From Micropepsaceae bacterium (GTDB lineage: Bacteria; Pseudomonadota; Alphaproteobacteria; Micropepsales; Micropepsaceae): DNA of 9,890 nt. The notes under the pieces were generated by a model. The model was not told where the DNA came from and searched no databases. It worked only from the letters and a program-made list of their open reading frames with translations. Below, piece after piece: positions 1-6,810 of the stretch (positions are counted from its first letter, which is position 1; each line of letters begins with the position of its first letter). A program made the position numbers and the translations under genes. The stretch covers positions 1 through 9,890 of the forward strand of contig JANWHR010000111.1 in the NCBI GenBank assembly GCA_025450355.1. Direction: 5' to 3'.

Positions 1-170
1 AGCATATGCGCGGCCATGACCAGAATGACCACGATGCAGGCCATTTGGACCACGTGGTAATTGACCATTCGGACCTTGAGCGGTTGCGCCGGCTGACGTG
101 CGCGCCAGTTTGCGAAAGCAAACACGATCACCACAAGCACGAGAACACTGATCGTTACGGTCCAGTCCAA
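1..170 (-). CDS. Small two-helix membrane protein, 3' end cut by window edge
   Basis: Reading the minus strand from a TTG at 170..168 gives at least 56 open codons that run off the left edge. The protein begins MDWTVTISVLVLVV and has two hydrophobic segments, at about residues 5-20 and 41-56. Between them is a short basic stretch (NWRARQPAQPLKVR) followed by VNYHVVQ. The TTG start is supported by a strong Shine-Dalgarno AAGGGGG (184..178) with a 7-nt spacer. The layout resembles small conserved inner-membrane proteins of unknown function common in alphaproteobacteria; this is recalled by eye, not searched. It lies downstream of cysNC in the same direction, with a gap of about 120 nt, so it may share the transcript or have its own promoter. 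No function can be assigned. Confidence 0.6.
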   Translation of the reverse strand, partial: MDWTVTISVLVLVVIVFAFANWRARQPAQPLKVRMVNYHVVQMACIVVILVMAAHM

Positions 171-177
171 TTTCGTT

Positions 178-184
178 CCCCCTT
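178..184 (-). promoter_or_regulatory. Shine-Dalgarno deciding the TTG start at 170
   Basis: AAGGGGG on the minus strand lies 7 nt before the TTG at 170..168. It is the main evidence that the small membrane protein starts at this rare codon, because no ATG lies near the right position in that frame. Confidence 0.55.
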
Positions 185-290
185 CCGGTTATCCGGCTGC
201 CAGTTCCTGGCGCTCTGGCTCACCCGCGGACATATTCGCAGATTCATCCCGGCATTAGAAGCGCGGCCGGCGGCGCAGCTCAATGTTGAA

Positions 291-2159
291 TCACGGTATA
301 AGCCCTTTTGTCCTGAGATAGCCGATCACGTGACTGGCGAGTTCTTCAGCGGACGCCTCGGCGGTGCGAAGCACGAGCTCGGGTTTGAGCGGTGGCTCGT
401 ACGGACTGTCGAAACCCGTGAAGTTTTTCAACCGGCCGCTCGCCGCGCGCGCATACAGGCCCTTGGGATCGCGCGCCCGGCAAATTTCCAGCGGCGTATC
501 GACGTAAATTTCGTGAAATTCTTCCGGACGAAACGATTCCCGGGCCGCTTCGCGCTCGGCGGAAAACGGCGATATAAACGCCACGAGTGTGATCAACCCG
601 GCATCCACGAACAGCCGGGCGACCTCGGTAACCCGGCGGATATTTTCGACGCGGTCGGCAGCCGTGAAGCCGAGATCGCGATTGAGACCGTGCCGGATAT
701 TGTCGCCATCGAGAAGATAGCTGCGGCGCCCTTCTGCAAACAGGCGCCTTTCGACCAGATTGGCAATGGTTGATTTTCCGGCACCCGAAAACCCGGTGAA
801 CCACAGCAGGCAAGGCTTTTGGCCGTTCAGGCCGGCTCGCGCACCCGCGTTCACGTCCAGCTCATGCCAGTGCACATTGGCGGCGCGGCGCAGCGCAAAG
901 TCGATCATGCCCGCGCCGGCCGTCGCGTTGCTCTGACGGTCGATGATGATGAATCCGCCGGTCTCCCGATTCTCACGGTATGGATCAAAGGACACAGGTT
1001 CACGGGTTGAGATGTGGCAGTACCCGATCTCGTTCATTTCCAGTGCGCGTGCCGCCACCTGTTCAAGGCTGTCGGGATCGAGCCTGTGCCTGAGCGCCGT
1101 GATCCTGCCCGGCACGACCCTGCTGTTGAACTTAATCAGGTATTCGCGATGCGGAAGCATGACCTCGTGCGTCAGCCAGACGACATGAGCGGCAAACTGG
1201 TCCGCTGTTTCGCACCGCCATTCGGGTAAGGTCAGAATATCTCCACGCGAGATCCCGATTTCATCGGACAAGACCAGCGTCACCGCCTGGCCCGCAACCG
1301 CCTGTTTCAGGTCGCCGTCTCCGGTGACGATGCGGTTCACCCGCGCACGCACACCCGAAGCGGTGACGACGATTTCCTGTCCCTCCGTCAGGATTCCGGA
1401 AACCACGCTTCCGGCATAGCCGCGGAATTCCGCATTCGTGCGGTTAATCCATTGCACGGTGAAGCGCATCGGCTTCGTTTCGCTGCCGCCATCAATGTCC
1501 AGCGACTCGAGATGTTGCAGCAGGACCGGCCCATCGTACCACGGCATCCGCGGGCTGCGCGTCGTGACGTTGTCGCCGTTTCGCGCGCACACCGGAATCG
1601 GAACGACACTCGCAAAGGAAAGCTTTGCCGCCAGTCTGTCGCACTCCTCCGCGATCCGGGCAAACCGCTCGGCCGAATAGTCCATGAGGTCCATTTTGTT
1701 GACCGCCAGAACGATGTGCCGAATGCCCAACAATGAAAGAATGTGGGCGTGGCGCCTGGTCTGGGTCAGAATGCCTTTGCGCGCATCGGCGAGCAGGACC
1801 GCGGCTTCCGAATTCGATGCGCCGGTCTCCATGTTGCGGGTATATTCCTCGTGGCCCGGCACATCGGCCACAACGAATCTGCGCCGGGCAGTCGAAAAAT
1901 ACCGGTACGCAACATCAATGGTGATCCCCTGCTCGCGCTCGGCTTCCAGGCCGTCGAGCAGCAGTGCAAAGTCGGGTTCGTCCCCCGTGGTTCCATACCG
2001 GCGCGAGTCACGGGTCAGCGCTGCGAGCTGGTCGCTGGAAACTGAATCACATTCGAACAGCAATCGTCCAATCAGCGTCGATTTGCCGTCATCGACGCTG
2101 CCGCAGGCCACGACCCGCAACCGCGTTCCCGATCCGGGGGCCGTCGCAGGGTGCCCCAT
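291..2159 (-). CDS. cysNC: Bifunctional CysNC: sulfate adenylyltransferase large subunit fused to APS kinase
   Basis: Two enzymes in one cytoplasmic chain. The N-terminal GTPase part is the large subunit of ATP sulfurylase; with CysD it couples GTP hydrolysis to formation of APS from ATP and sulfate. The C-terminal part is APS kinase, which makes PAPS. Visible motifs (numbered from the TTG at 2162; subtract 1 for the ATG) are the G1 P-loop GSVDDGKST 21-29, G3 DVPGHEEYTRNM 100-111, G4 NKMD 155-158 and a beta-barrel domain at about 230-420. The APS kinase shows P-loop GFSGAGKST 457-465, DGDNIRHGLNRDLGF 485-499, the RDPKGLY signature 564-570 and FTGFDSPYEPP 581-591. All core motifs are intact and the length is normal for a CysNC/NodQ fusion. 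I chose ATG 2159..2157 because it overlaps the cysD stop (TGATG), implying translational coupling; an in-frame TTG at 2162 is the alternative. The stop is TGA at 293..291. Confidence 0.96.
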   Translation of the reverse strand: MGHPATAPGSGTRLRVVACGSVDDGKSTLIGRLLFECDSVSSDQLAALTRDSRRYGTTGDEPDFALLLDGLEAEREQGITIDVAYRYFSTARRRFVVADVPGHEEYTRNMETGASNSEAAVLLADARKGILTQTRRHAHILSLLGIRHIVLAVNKMDLMDYSAERFARIAEECDRLAAKLSFASVVPIPVCARNGDNVTTRSPRMPWYDGPVLLQHLESLDIDGGSETKPMRFTVQWINRTNAEFRGYAGSVVSGILTEGQEIVVTASGVRARVNRIVTGDGDLKQAVAGQAVTLVLSDEIGISRGDILTLPEWRCETADQFAAHVVWLTHEVMLPHREYLIKFNSRVVPGRITALRHRLDPDSLEQVAARALEMNEIGYCHISTREPVSFDPYRENRETGGFIIIDRQSNATAGAGMIDFALRRAANVHWHELDVNAGARAGLNGQKPCLLWFTGFSGAGKSTIANLVERRLFAEGRRSYLLDGDNIRHGLNRDLGFTAADRVENIRRVTEVARLFVDAGLITLVAFISPFSAEREAARESFRPEEFHEIYVDTPLEICRARDPKGLYARAASGRLKNFTGFDSPYEPPLKPELVLRTAEASAEELASHVIGYLRTKGLIP

Positions 2160-3064
2160 CAAAAGTACCCCTCGCGCTTCTTCTTTTCCATTGAAGAGGC
2201 CTGGTCATGGTCGATGACGCGGCCCGCCCGCTCCGAGCTTGCGGAGCTGCCAAGTTCGTGGACAATTTCAGCAACCGTGGTGGCGGTCGAGTCGATGGCG
2301 CCGGTCAGCGGATAACAGCCCAGCGTACGGAAGCGCACCAGCCGTTGCTCCGGTTCTTCGCCCGGATTCAGTCGCATGCGCTCGTCGTCGACCATGATCC
2401 ACGATCCGGCACGTCGAACCACCGGGCGACGCTTGGCGAAGTAAAGCGAAACCACAGGGATCGCCTGCGCCTGGACATATTCCCATACGTCAAGCTCGGT
2501 CCAGTTCGACAGCGGAAAGACGCGCATTGATTCGCCGGGCGCAATCCGTGTGTTGTAGATGCCCCACAACTCCGGGCGCTGGTTTTTCGGATCCCACCCA
2601 TGGTTGGACGAGCGCAGCGAGAACACACGTTCCTTGGCGCGACTCTTCTCTTCATCACGCCGCGCGCCCCCGATCGCCGCATCGAATCCGTGCATGTCCA
2701 ACGCCTGCCGCAAGGCCTCGGTTTTCATCACCTGCGTGTGCAGATCGGGATTGTAATCAAAAGGATTGATGCCGCGCTCGATCCCGTCACGGTTGGTGTG
2801 GACCAGCAGCTTCACGCCGAGACTTTTCGCGGTCGCATCCCGGAACGCGATCATCTCGCGGAATTTCCAGGTCGTATCCACGTGCAGCAGCGGGAAAGGC
2901 GGTTTGGCGGGATGGAACGCTTTCATCGCCAGATGCAGCAGGACCGAAGAATCCTTGCCAATCGAATAGAGTATGACCGGGTTGCGGAACTCGGCAGCGA
3001 CCTCGCGCAGGATGCAAATCGCCTCGCCTTCCAGGCGTTGCAGATGGGGCAGTACTTCCGGCAT
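2159..3064 (-). CDS. cysD: Sulfate adenylyltransferase subunit 2 (CysD)
   Basis: Catalytic small subunit of ATP sulfurylase, which adenylylates sulfate to APS together with the CysN part of the downstream protein. It is 301 residues, close to the family norm. The PP-loop SIGKDSS is at 34-40, the conserved FPLLHVDTTWKFREM at 57-71, GGARRDEEKSRAKER at 132-146, PLSNWTELDVWEY at 184-196, TLGCYPLTGAI at 247-257, and the typical C-terminal end (KKKREGYF). The start is ATG 3064..3062; the Shine-Dalgarno is weak, but the N-terminus aligns with the usual CysD start. The stop overlaps the cysNC start, and the sulfotransferase stop lies 88 bp upstream, so the three genes are probably one transcript. It may serve dedicated PAPS synthesis (NodP-like) rather than cysteine synthesis. 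No cysH, cysI or cysG is in view. Confidence 0.97.
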   Translation of the reverse strand: MPEVLPHLQRLEGEAICILREVAAEFRNPVILYSIGKDSSVLLHLAMKAFHPAKPPFPLLHVDTTWKFREMIAFRDATAKSLGVKLLVHTNRDGIERGINPFDYNPDLHTQVMKTEALRQALDMHGFDAAIGGARRDEEKSRAKERVFSLRSSNHGWDPKNQRPELWGIYNTRIAPGESMRVFPLSNWTELDVWEYVQAQAIPVVSLYFAKRRPVVRRAGSWIMVDDERMRLNPGEEPEQRLVRFRTLGCYPLTGAIDSTATTVAEIVHELGSSASSERAGRVIDHDQASSMEKKKREGYF

Positions 3065-3152
3065 GGGACTTGGGTTTCGCGTCCGCTGATGGTGCAGAAG
3101 GCCGTTTTAGGCTGATCTCTATCCCGCTGCACAGCCCGGAGGCGACCGAATA

Positions 3153-3968
3153 TCAGCCCAAGCTTGCCATTTGCCGCATGGGACCACCGTCGCCCAGCAC
3201 AGTCTCAAGCAGGGGAATGTCGCGGTAAAAAGAGAATTGCTCCCGAATTCGTTCAATCTGCCGGCCGGACAATGCTTCAAGGCCGCGGCCAACGCGGCCA
3301 ACGTTAAAGCGCCTCTCGACGGGATTGACCTTCTGGAGTGCGGTCAGGATTTGCCCGCGTGAAACGCCAAAATCGATTGCCTTGAGAATGCGCTCGATCG
3401 CGACGGGGATGTCTTGAGTCAGCCGTTCGTACCGGAGCCGGATTACAGGGCCGTCGTATTCGCTCCAGGAAGCAAAAAAACTCGCGTACCACGGCACGAT
3501 AAAGTCAATGATAAAGTCAAATTGCTGTTCCGTCGCAAGCGTACGGAAATTACGCGGAACATAGGCTTGCGGGATATCGAGGCTTTCCCTCAGCAGGTGA
3601 TCGCGAAGACTGACAACACAATCATGAATATTCCGGACGAGTATGACGGGGAAAATACTGTACCGCTTCATGATCTCGCGCGTGGTGTCGGAATACCGCA
3701 CATGGTGTGCCGCCACATAATTGAAATGATGAACCAGGGCGCACTCGAGCGGGCAAAGCTCCTGCTCCCGGCGGTGGTGGCCAACCGTCAGGACAGCCTC
3801 TTTCATTCCGGGGAGTTCGCTGATCGCACCGCACAAATATGTCGAAGCCGATTTCGGCATGCAGGCGATGAGGATGTGTTTTCCACCCCCGGGGACGATC
3901 TCGCCTTTCCGCGCAGCCAACAGTCTTGGAATCAGCGCTGCGGAGGAGACTTTATGTGTTTCAATCAT
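3153..3968 (-). CDS. PAPS-dependent sulfotransferase
   Basis: A 271-residue cytosolic-type sulfotransferase with no signal peptide or membrane segment. It would transfer the sulfuryl group of PAPS to an acceptor that cannot be predicted from sequence. The 5'-phosphosulfate-binding loop is MPKSASTYL at 37-45, after a short beta-strand (HILIAC). The 3'-phosphate-binding region is VRNIHDCVVSLRDHL at 111-125, with the expected Arg and Ser. RYERL at 169-173 and the glycine-bearing FNVGRVGRGLE at 211-221 match later conserved elements of the family. It is the first gene of the minus-strand run sulfotransferase-cysD-cysNC, so its co-substrate is made by its neighbours. The start is ATG 3968..3966 with no good Shine-Dalgarno at normal spacing, so the exact start is less certain. 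I do not see close likeness to NodH beyond the shared PAPS motifs. Confidence 0.88.
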   Translation of the reverse strand: MIETHKVSSAALIPRLLAARKGEIVPGGGKHILIACMPKSASTYLCGAISELPGMKEAVLTVGHHRREQELCPLECALVHHFNYVAAHHVRYSDTTREIMKRYSIFPVILVRNIHDCVVSLRDHLLRESLDIPQAYVPRNFRTLATEQQFDFIIDFIVPWYASFFASWSEYDGPVIRLRYERLTQDIPVAIERILKAIDFGVSRGQILTALQKVNPVERRFNVGRVGRGLEALSGRQIERIREQFSFYRDIPLLETVLGDGGPMRQMASLG

Positions 3969-4131
3969 ACCCTACATCGCAGTCGGATCGTTCCGGCGAA
4001 TCAACGTCGCCGGGACCCATGCCGTTTGTCACGCCCTCCGCGAGAATAGTGGCACATAATAACCGGCGCTTGAACGCATCTTGAAAATCCGCCCATCTTG
4101 GCCGATTTGCACAGAACGATGAGCCAAAAGA

Positions 4132-4161
4132 AAAGGGGGCGGGCCAAAGCCCGCCCCCTTT
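4132..4161 (-). terminator. Rho-independent terminator after the OmpA-family gene
   Basis: A perfect 13-bp GC-rich stem (arms 4132..4144 and 4149..4161) closes a 4-nt loop (4145..4148). On the minus strand the hairpin is followed by TTTTCTTTT, a good U-tract. It begins 16 nt past the stop of the OmpA-family gene, so it ends that transcript and separates it from the sulfotransferase operon. On the plus strand the T-run is short, so activity in that direction would be weaker. Confidence 0.9.
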
Positions 4162-4177
4162 CAGGCGATAATCAGAC

Positions 4178-5296
4178 TTAACCTCCGAGGTCGATCACAG
4201 CCCGGCGGTTCTGTGGTTCGCGAACGCCCGGCCCGGTTGGCACAAGCGGATCCGCAAAGTTCCGGCCGACGGTGGTGATGTCGTTCGCGGTCAGGCCCTC
4301 GCGGACCATTTCGGTCTTCACCGCATCGGCGCGCCGTTCCGAGAGGCGCTGGTTGTAAGCCAGCGATCCAACCGTGTCCGTATGGCCGGTCACAACAATC
4401 CTGACCATCCCGGTCGTCCGGGCCGTCTGGACCGCCTGTTGCACCACCTGGAGTGCTTCAGCCGTCAGGTTCGACTTGTCGAAGTCGAAGAAGACAATGA
4501 AGGTCCGAACCGCAGGCGGCGGTGGAGGCGGCGGCGGTGGAGGCGGCGGTGGCGGAGGCGGCGGTGGCGGAGGCGGTGGAGGCGGCGGTGGAGGCGGCGG
4601 CGGTGGAGGCGGCGGCGGTGGCGCCGGAGGAGGTGGTGGTGGCGGCGGAGGCTGGAAGTAGTATCTGATCCCCAGCATCACCGCTTCGGAATCCAGACTC
4701 GTGAATGAAATGTTGGAGGGCTCACCGATCAGGTGATTTGTCCCGCTGGTGCCGCGATAGCGGAAATCGAGCTGGACATCCAGTTGGGGTGCGGCGCTCC
4801 AGACCAGCCCGGCGATCAACTGAAACGCGAAAACGGTATCGGTGTGGAAAATGTTCGTGCCGGAGGAAAACTCGATGGCGCTGGGAGAGACCTGGGCCGC
4901 GCCGAGGCCACCACCGACGGTGACCGCCCAACGGGGCGCAATCGGAATATCGTACGCGATATTGGCAAGCAGCGCGCTTTCGGCAACATGGCCCGACACG
5001 GGCGTGATCACGGATGAATTGCCCTGGGTGGCGCCCATGGTTGGGAAGGCAACGCGGCTGAACTCCATCTCGAGGCGTAAACCCATGGGCATTTTGTAGC
5101 CGAGCGATCCGGCGACCAGCATGCTGTCGCGGAGGTCGAGCGTCCCATTGCCTGATCCGGTACTGTATTTCACCCCTCCGCCATCAGGATGGTCCCAACC
5201 TGCGGCCAAACCGAGATACCACCCCTCACCCGCCAATGCAGGAGTCGCGAATAAAAGGCATGATGCGCCCGTAAGAATCAGGGTCTTCAGTTTCAT
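4178..5296 (-). CDS. OmpA-family outer-membrane protein with polyproline linker
   Basis: A 372-residue envelope protein. The order is a signal peptide at 1-22 (MKLKTLIL..., cleavage after ALA), an 8-strand-type beta-barrel region at about 23-214 rich in alternating aromatic/polar strands and ending IRYYF, a linker at 216-261 made of 9 Pro, 1 Ala and 36 Pro, and a C-terminal OmpA domain at about 262-372. That domain holds GHTDTVGS (304-311) and LSERRA (318-323). Asp307 and Arg322, 15 residues apart, match the pair that binds peptidoglycan diaminopimelate in OmpA. It should tether the outer membrane to the wall. I chose ATG 5296 because it gives a clean signal peptide and has GGGGAAAG 5 nt upstream; an in-frame ATG at 5311 and GTG at 5314 are alternatives. 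It is transcribed as a single gene, ended by the hairpin at 4132..4161. The proline run should need EF-P for efficient translation. Confidence 0.93.
   Translation of the reverse strand: MKLKTLILTGASCLLFATPALAGEGWYLGLAAGWDHPDGGGVKYSTGSGNGTLDLRDSMLVAGSLGYKMPMGLRLEMEFSRVAFPTMGATQGNSSVITPVSGHVAESALLANIAYDIPIAPRWAVTVGGGLGAAQVSPSAIEFSSGTNIFHTDTVFAFQLIAGLVWSAAPQLDVQLDFRYRGTSGTNHLIGEPSNISFTSLDSEAVMLGIRYYFQPPPPPPPPPAPPPPPPPPPPPPPPPPPPPPPPPPPPPPPPPPPPPPAVRTFIVFFDFDKSNLTAEALQVVQQAVQTARTTGMVRIVVTGHTDTVGSLAYNQRLSERRADAVKTEMVREGLTANDITTVGRNFADPLVPTGPGVREPQNRRAVIDLGG
4514..4651. repeat. GGN/CCN triplet tract encoding the polyproline linker
   Basis: This 138-bp tract consists of GGN triplets on the plus strand (GGC, GGT, GGA mixed in short recurring units such as GGCGGTGGAGGC). 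On the coding strand it reads 36 prolines (4621..4514), one alanine (4624..4622) and 9 prolines (4651..4625). Synonymous interruptions prevent a pure microsatellite, but the near-repeats could still expand or contract by slippage, always in threes. Assembly length errors are also possible here. Confidence 0.85.
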
Positions 5297-5737
5297 TTTT
5301 GCTTTCCCCATCACATGTCGAATCTCAAGAAACCAGAATCCCGCGTCGCAGCAGCGCTATGTGCCGGCGCGTCGTTGAACAAAAAGGAAAATCGCGGCGC
5401 GGCGCCGCTTCACACCCCAAAGCGAACAGTGACTCTCCTCGCGGAAGAAACTAGTGCAGTCCGTTGCAGATTACAAATGCGCTGTGAGCAGGACGGACGA
5501 AATCCCGTTGACCCTCCGATGTGTAAAGTGAATACGCTGATGATCCTTGAACGGACCTCCGGCCACCGGGTCTTTGACTGGCAACCGCGGCGGCTGGTTT
5601 TTGGGTAACCTCTTGCAATTCTGTGGTAATTCGTGCCCTGCGTGGCTTCCAGGCGGCAAATTTGCGGGGTGACGTCCGGTGCAATTCCTGCTCTCTTCTG
5701 CACAAGTCGAGCCGTCCATCGATCGGGAATTCGCCTG
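5297..5737. other. Divergent intergenic region between ompA-like and glycosyltransferase genes
   Basis: About 440 bp between two divergent genes. It must hold promoters for both, but I see no convincing sigma-70 pair. A weak plus-strand candidate is TTGGGT (5601..5606), a 17-nt gap, then TGGTAA (5624..5629). Open frames crossing the region on both strands give low-complexity arginine/cysteine-rich translations without family character. No tRNA, hairpin terminator or repeat stands out. Confidence 0.35.
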
Positions 5738-6733
5738 GTGACAAACAGCCCAACCCTGAAACTTATTTCGCGCGCGGCAGGCGGCATTGCACCGAATAGT
5801 CACGTCGTCGTTTGTGTGGTCCGGAATGAGTCGCTGCGGCTACCCTGGTTGTTGCGCTATTACCGGAAGCTCGGATTCGATCGCTTCATCTTCGTGGACA
5901 ACGGTTCCACGGACGGGACGACTGAACTTCTGCGACAGCAATCAGACGTCAGCCTGCTCTACACGGACGATCATTTTGGCGAGCCGCCGGGCGCCGGCCT
6001 GATTTGGAAAAACACCGTTCTCGACCGGTTTTGCGACGGCCGGTGGATTCTACTGGCCGATGCCGACGAGTTGCTGGTCTGGCCGGGCAGTGAGAACGAA
6101 ACCGTGCCGCAGCTCACGCGCAAGTTCGATGCCTGTGGCGCGGAGGTGTTGTTTACAATCATGCTCGACATGTATTCCGACAAGCCGTTCGGCGAGATCA
6201 ACTATCGCCCGGGATTGCCGTTCGCCGATTTCGCGCCATATTTCGACCGTGGCCCTTACTATCTGCTGCCCGCGGGGCCGTTTCCGTTTCGCCAGATCGA
6301 TGGCGGGGTTCGGGCGCGATTGTACAGACAGTATGGCGTTCCGTCGGCTCCGCCGGTCATGAGCAAGGTGCCGCTGGTAAAATGGCGTGCGGGACAGCGC
6401 TTCATCATCGCCCAACACGCACTGCTCAATCCGGCGCCACTCGCGCCAATGCAGGGCGCGCTTCTTCATTTCAAGATGTTCGATGACCTTCCGCTCAAAT
6501 GCGATGTCGAAGTTGAGCGTGGCGAATATTATGCGGGAGGGCGCGAGTATCGCGCACTGGCCATGTTTATCCGGAATTCGCCGTCCCGGTCCTTTTTCGA
6601 TCCGCGCATCTCGATTCGCTACCAGAACACGAATCAGCTTCAGGCTTTGGGATTGATAACTCCGTTTGGAGTCCCCCTTGTCCCCATTCCTCCGATCAGC
6701 GCGACTCCGCCTGACTCGGGCGCGCCGGAATAA
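5738..6733 (+). CDS. GT2-like family glycosyltransferase
   Basis: A predicted cytoplasmic glycosyltransferase of the GT-A type, most like the 'glycosyl transferase family 2' set of Pfam Glyco_tranf_2_4 (PF13704); family recalled, not searched. From GTG 5738 it has 331 residues. The N-terminal VVVCVVRNES (23-32), followed by an amphipathic WLLRYYRKLG and VDNGSTDGT (53-61), is the nucleotide-sugar fold, and LADADEL (106-112) holds the metal-binding DxD. A later LLHFKMFDD is also typical. There is no transmembrane segment. The frame opens earlier, at GTG 5633, but those 35 residues are Arg/Cys-rich and look non-coding, so I prefer GTG 5738; no strong Shine-Dalgarno marks either. The first ANL gene starts 77 bp downstream on the same strand, suggesting one transcript. 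The sugar donor and acceptor are unknown. Confidence 0.82.
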   Translation: MTNSPTLKLISRAAGGIAPNSHVVVCVVRNESLRLPWLLRYYRKLGFDRFIFVDNGSTDGTTELLRQQSDVSLLYTDDHFGEPPGAGLIWKNTVLDRFCDGRWILLADADELLVWPGSENETVPQLTRKFDACGAEVLFTIMLDMYSDKPFGEINYRPGLPFADFAPYFDRGPYYLLPAGPFPFRQIDGGVRARLYRQYGVPSAPPVMSKVPLVKWRAGQRFIIAQHALLNPAPLAPMQGALLHFKMFDDLPLKCDVEVERGEYYAGGREYRALAMFIRNSPSRSFFDPRISIRYQNTNQLQALGLITPFGVPLVPIPPISATPPDSGAPE

Positions 6734-6797
6734 CAGGGTCTGGTCTCGAAAAATGCCGCAACGCCCATCGAACATGCAACGCCGATTTCGTAGATCC

Positions 6798-6803
6798 AGG
6801 GGG
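6798..6803 (+). promoter_or_regulatory. Shine-Dalgarno deciding the TTG start at 6811
   Basis: AGGGGG with a 7-nt spacer before TTG 6811. The start agrees with the homologous module starts, where the shared segment (TIF..A.RAP.K.A) begins a few residues in. It is the same arrangement as the TTG start of the small membrane protein at 170. Confidence 0.6.
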
Positions 6804-6810
6804 TAATTTT

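Noticed and set aside
195..238. Possible 14-codon leader peptide (ATG TCC GCG ... GGA TAA) before the small membrane protein on the minus strand
   Set aside because: It has no Shine-Dalgarno, no regulatory codon run and no attenuator-like hairpin. Chance is the simpler explanation.
6..773. 255-codon plus-strand open frame across the left end
   Set aside because: It lies antisense to the APS kinase domain of cysNC and to the small membrane protein. Its translation is Arg/His-rich with no family features, while the minus-strand genes show clear motifs.
3286..3304. Tandem near-repeat GCGGCCAAC within the sulfotransferase gene
   Set aside because: Two adjacent 9-bp copies encode part of the conserved glycine-rich FNVGRVGRG segment, so coding constraint explains them.
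3959..4042. Short minus-strand open frame overlapping the sulfotransferase start
   Set aside because: The GGAGGG is only one base from a GTG and too far from the next ATG for a good start. The peptide of about 20 residues has no recognisable character.
4514..4651. G-quadruplex on the G-rich plus strand
   Set aside because: The G runs are mostly only two long, broken by C, T or A every third base. A stable three-tier quadruplex is not supported, and the tract is explained by proline codons.
4374..4661. Plus-strand open frame with a long polyglycine run, and a parallel Trp/Arg-rich frame
   Set aside because: Both are the reverse reading of the polyproline triplet tract of the OmpA-family gene.
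5410..5787. 125-codon minus-strand frame in the divergent intergenic region, and plus-strand frame 5315..5608
   Set aside because: Their compositions look random (Arg/Ser/Cys-rich), no Shine-Dalgarno was seen, and the minus-strand frame overlaps the start of the glycosyltransferase.
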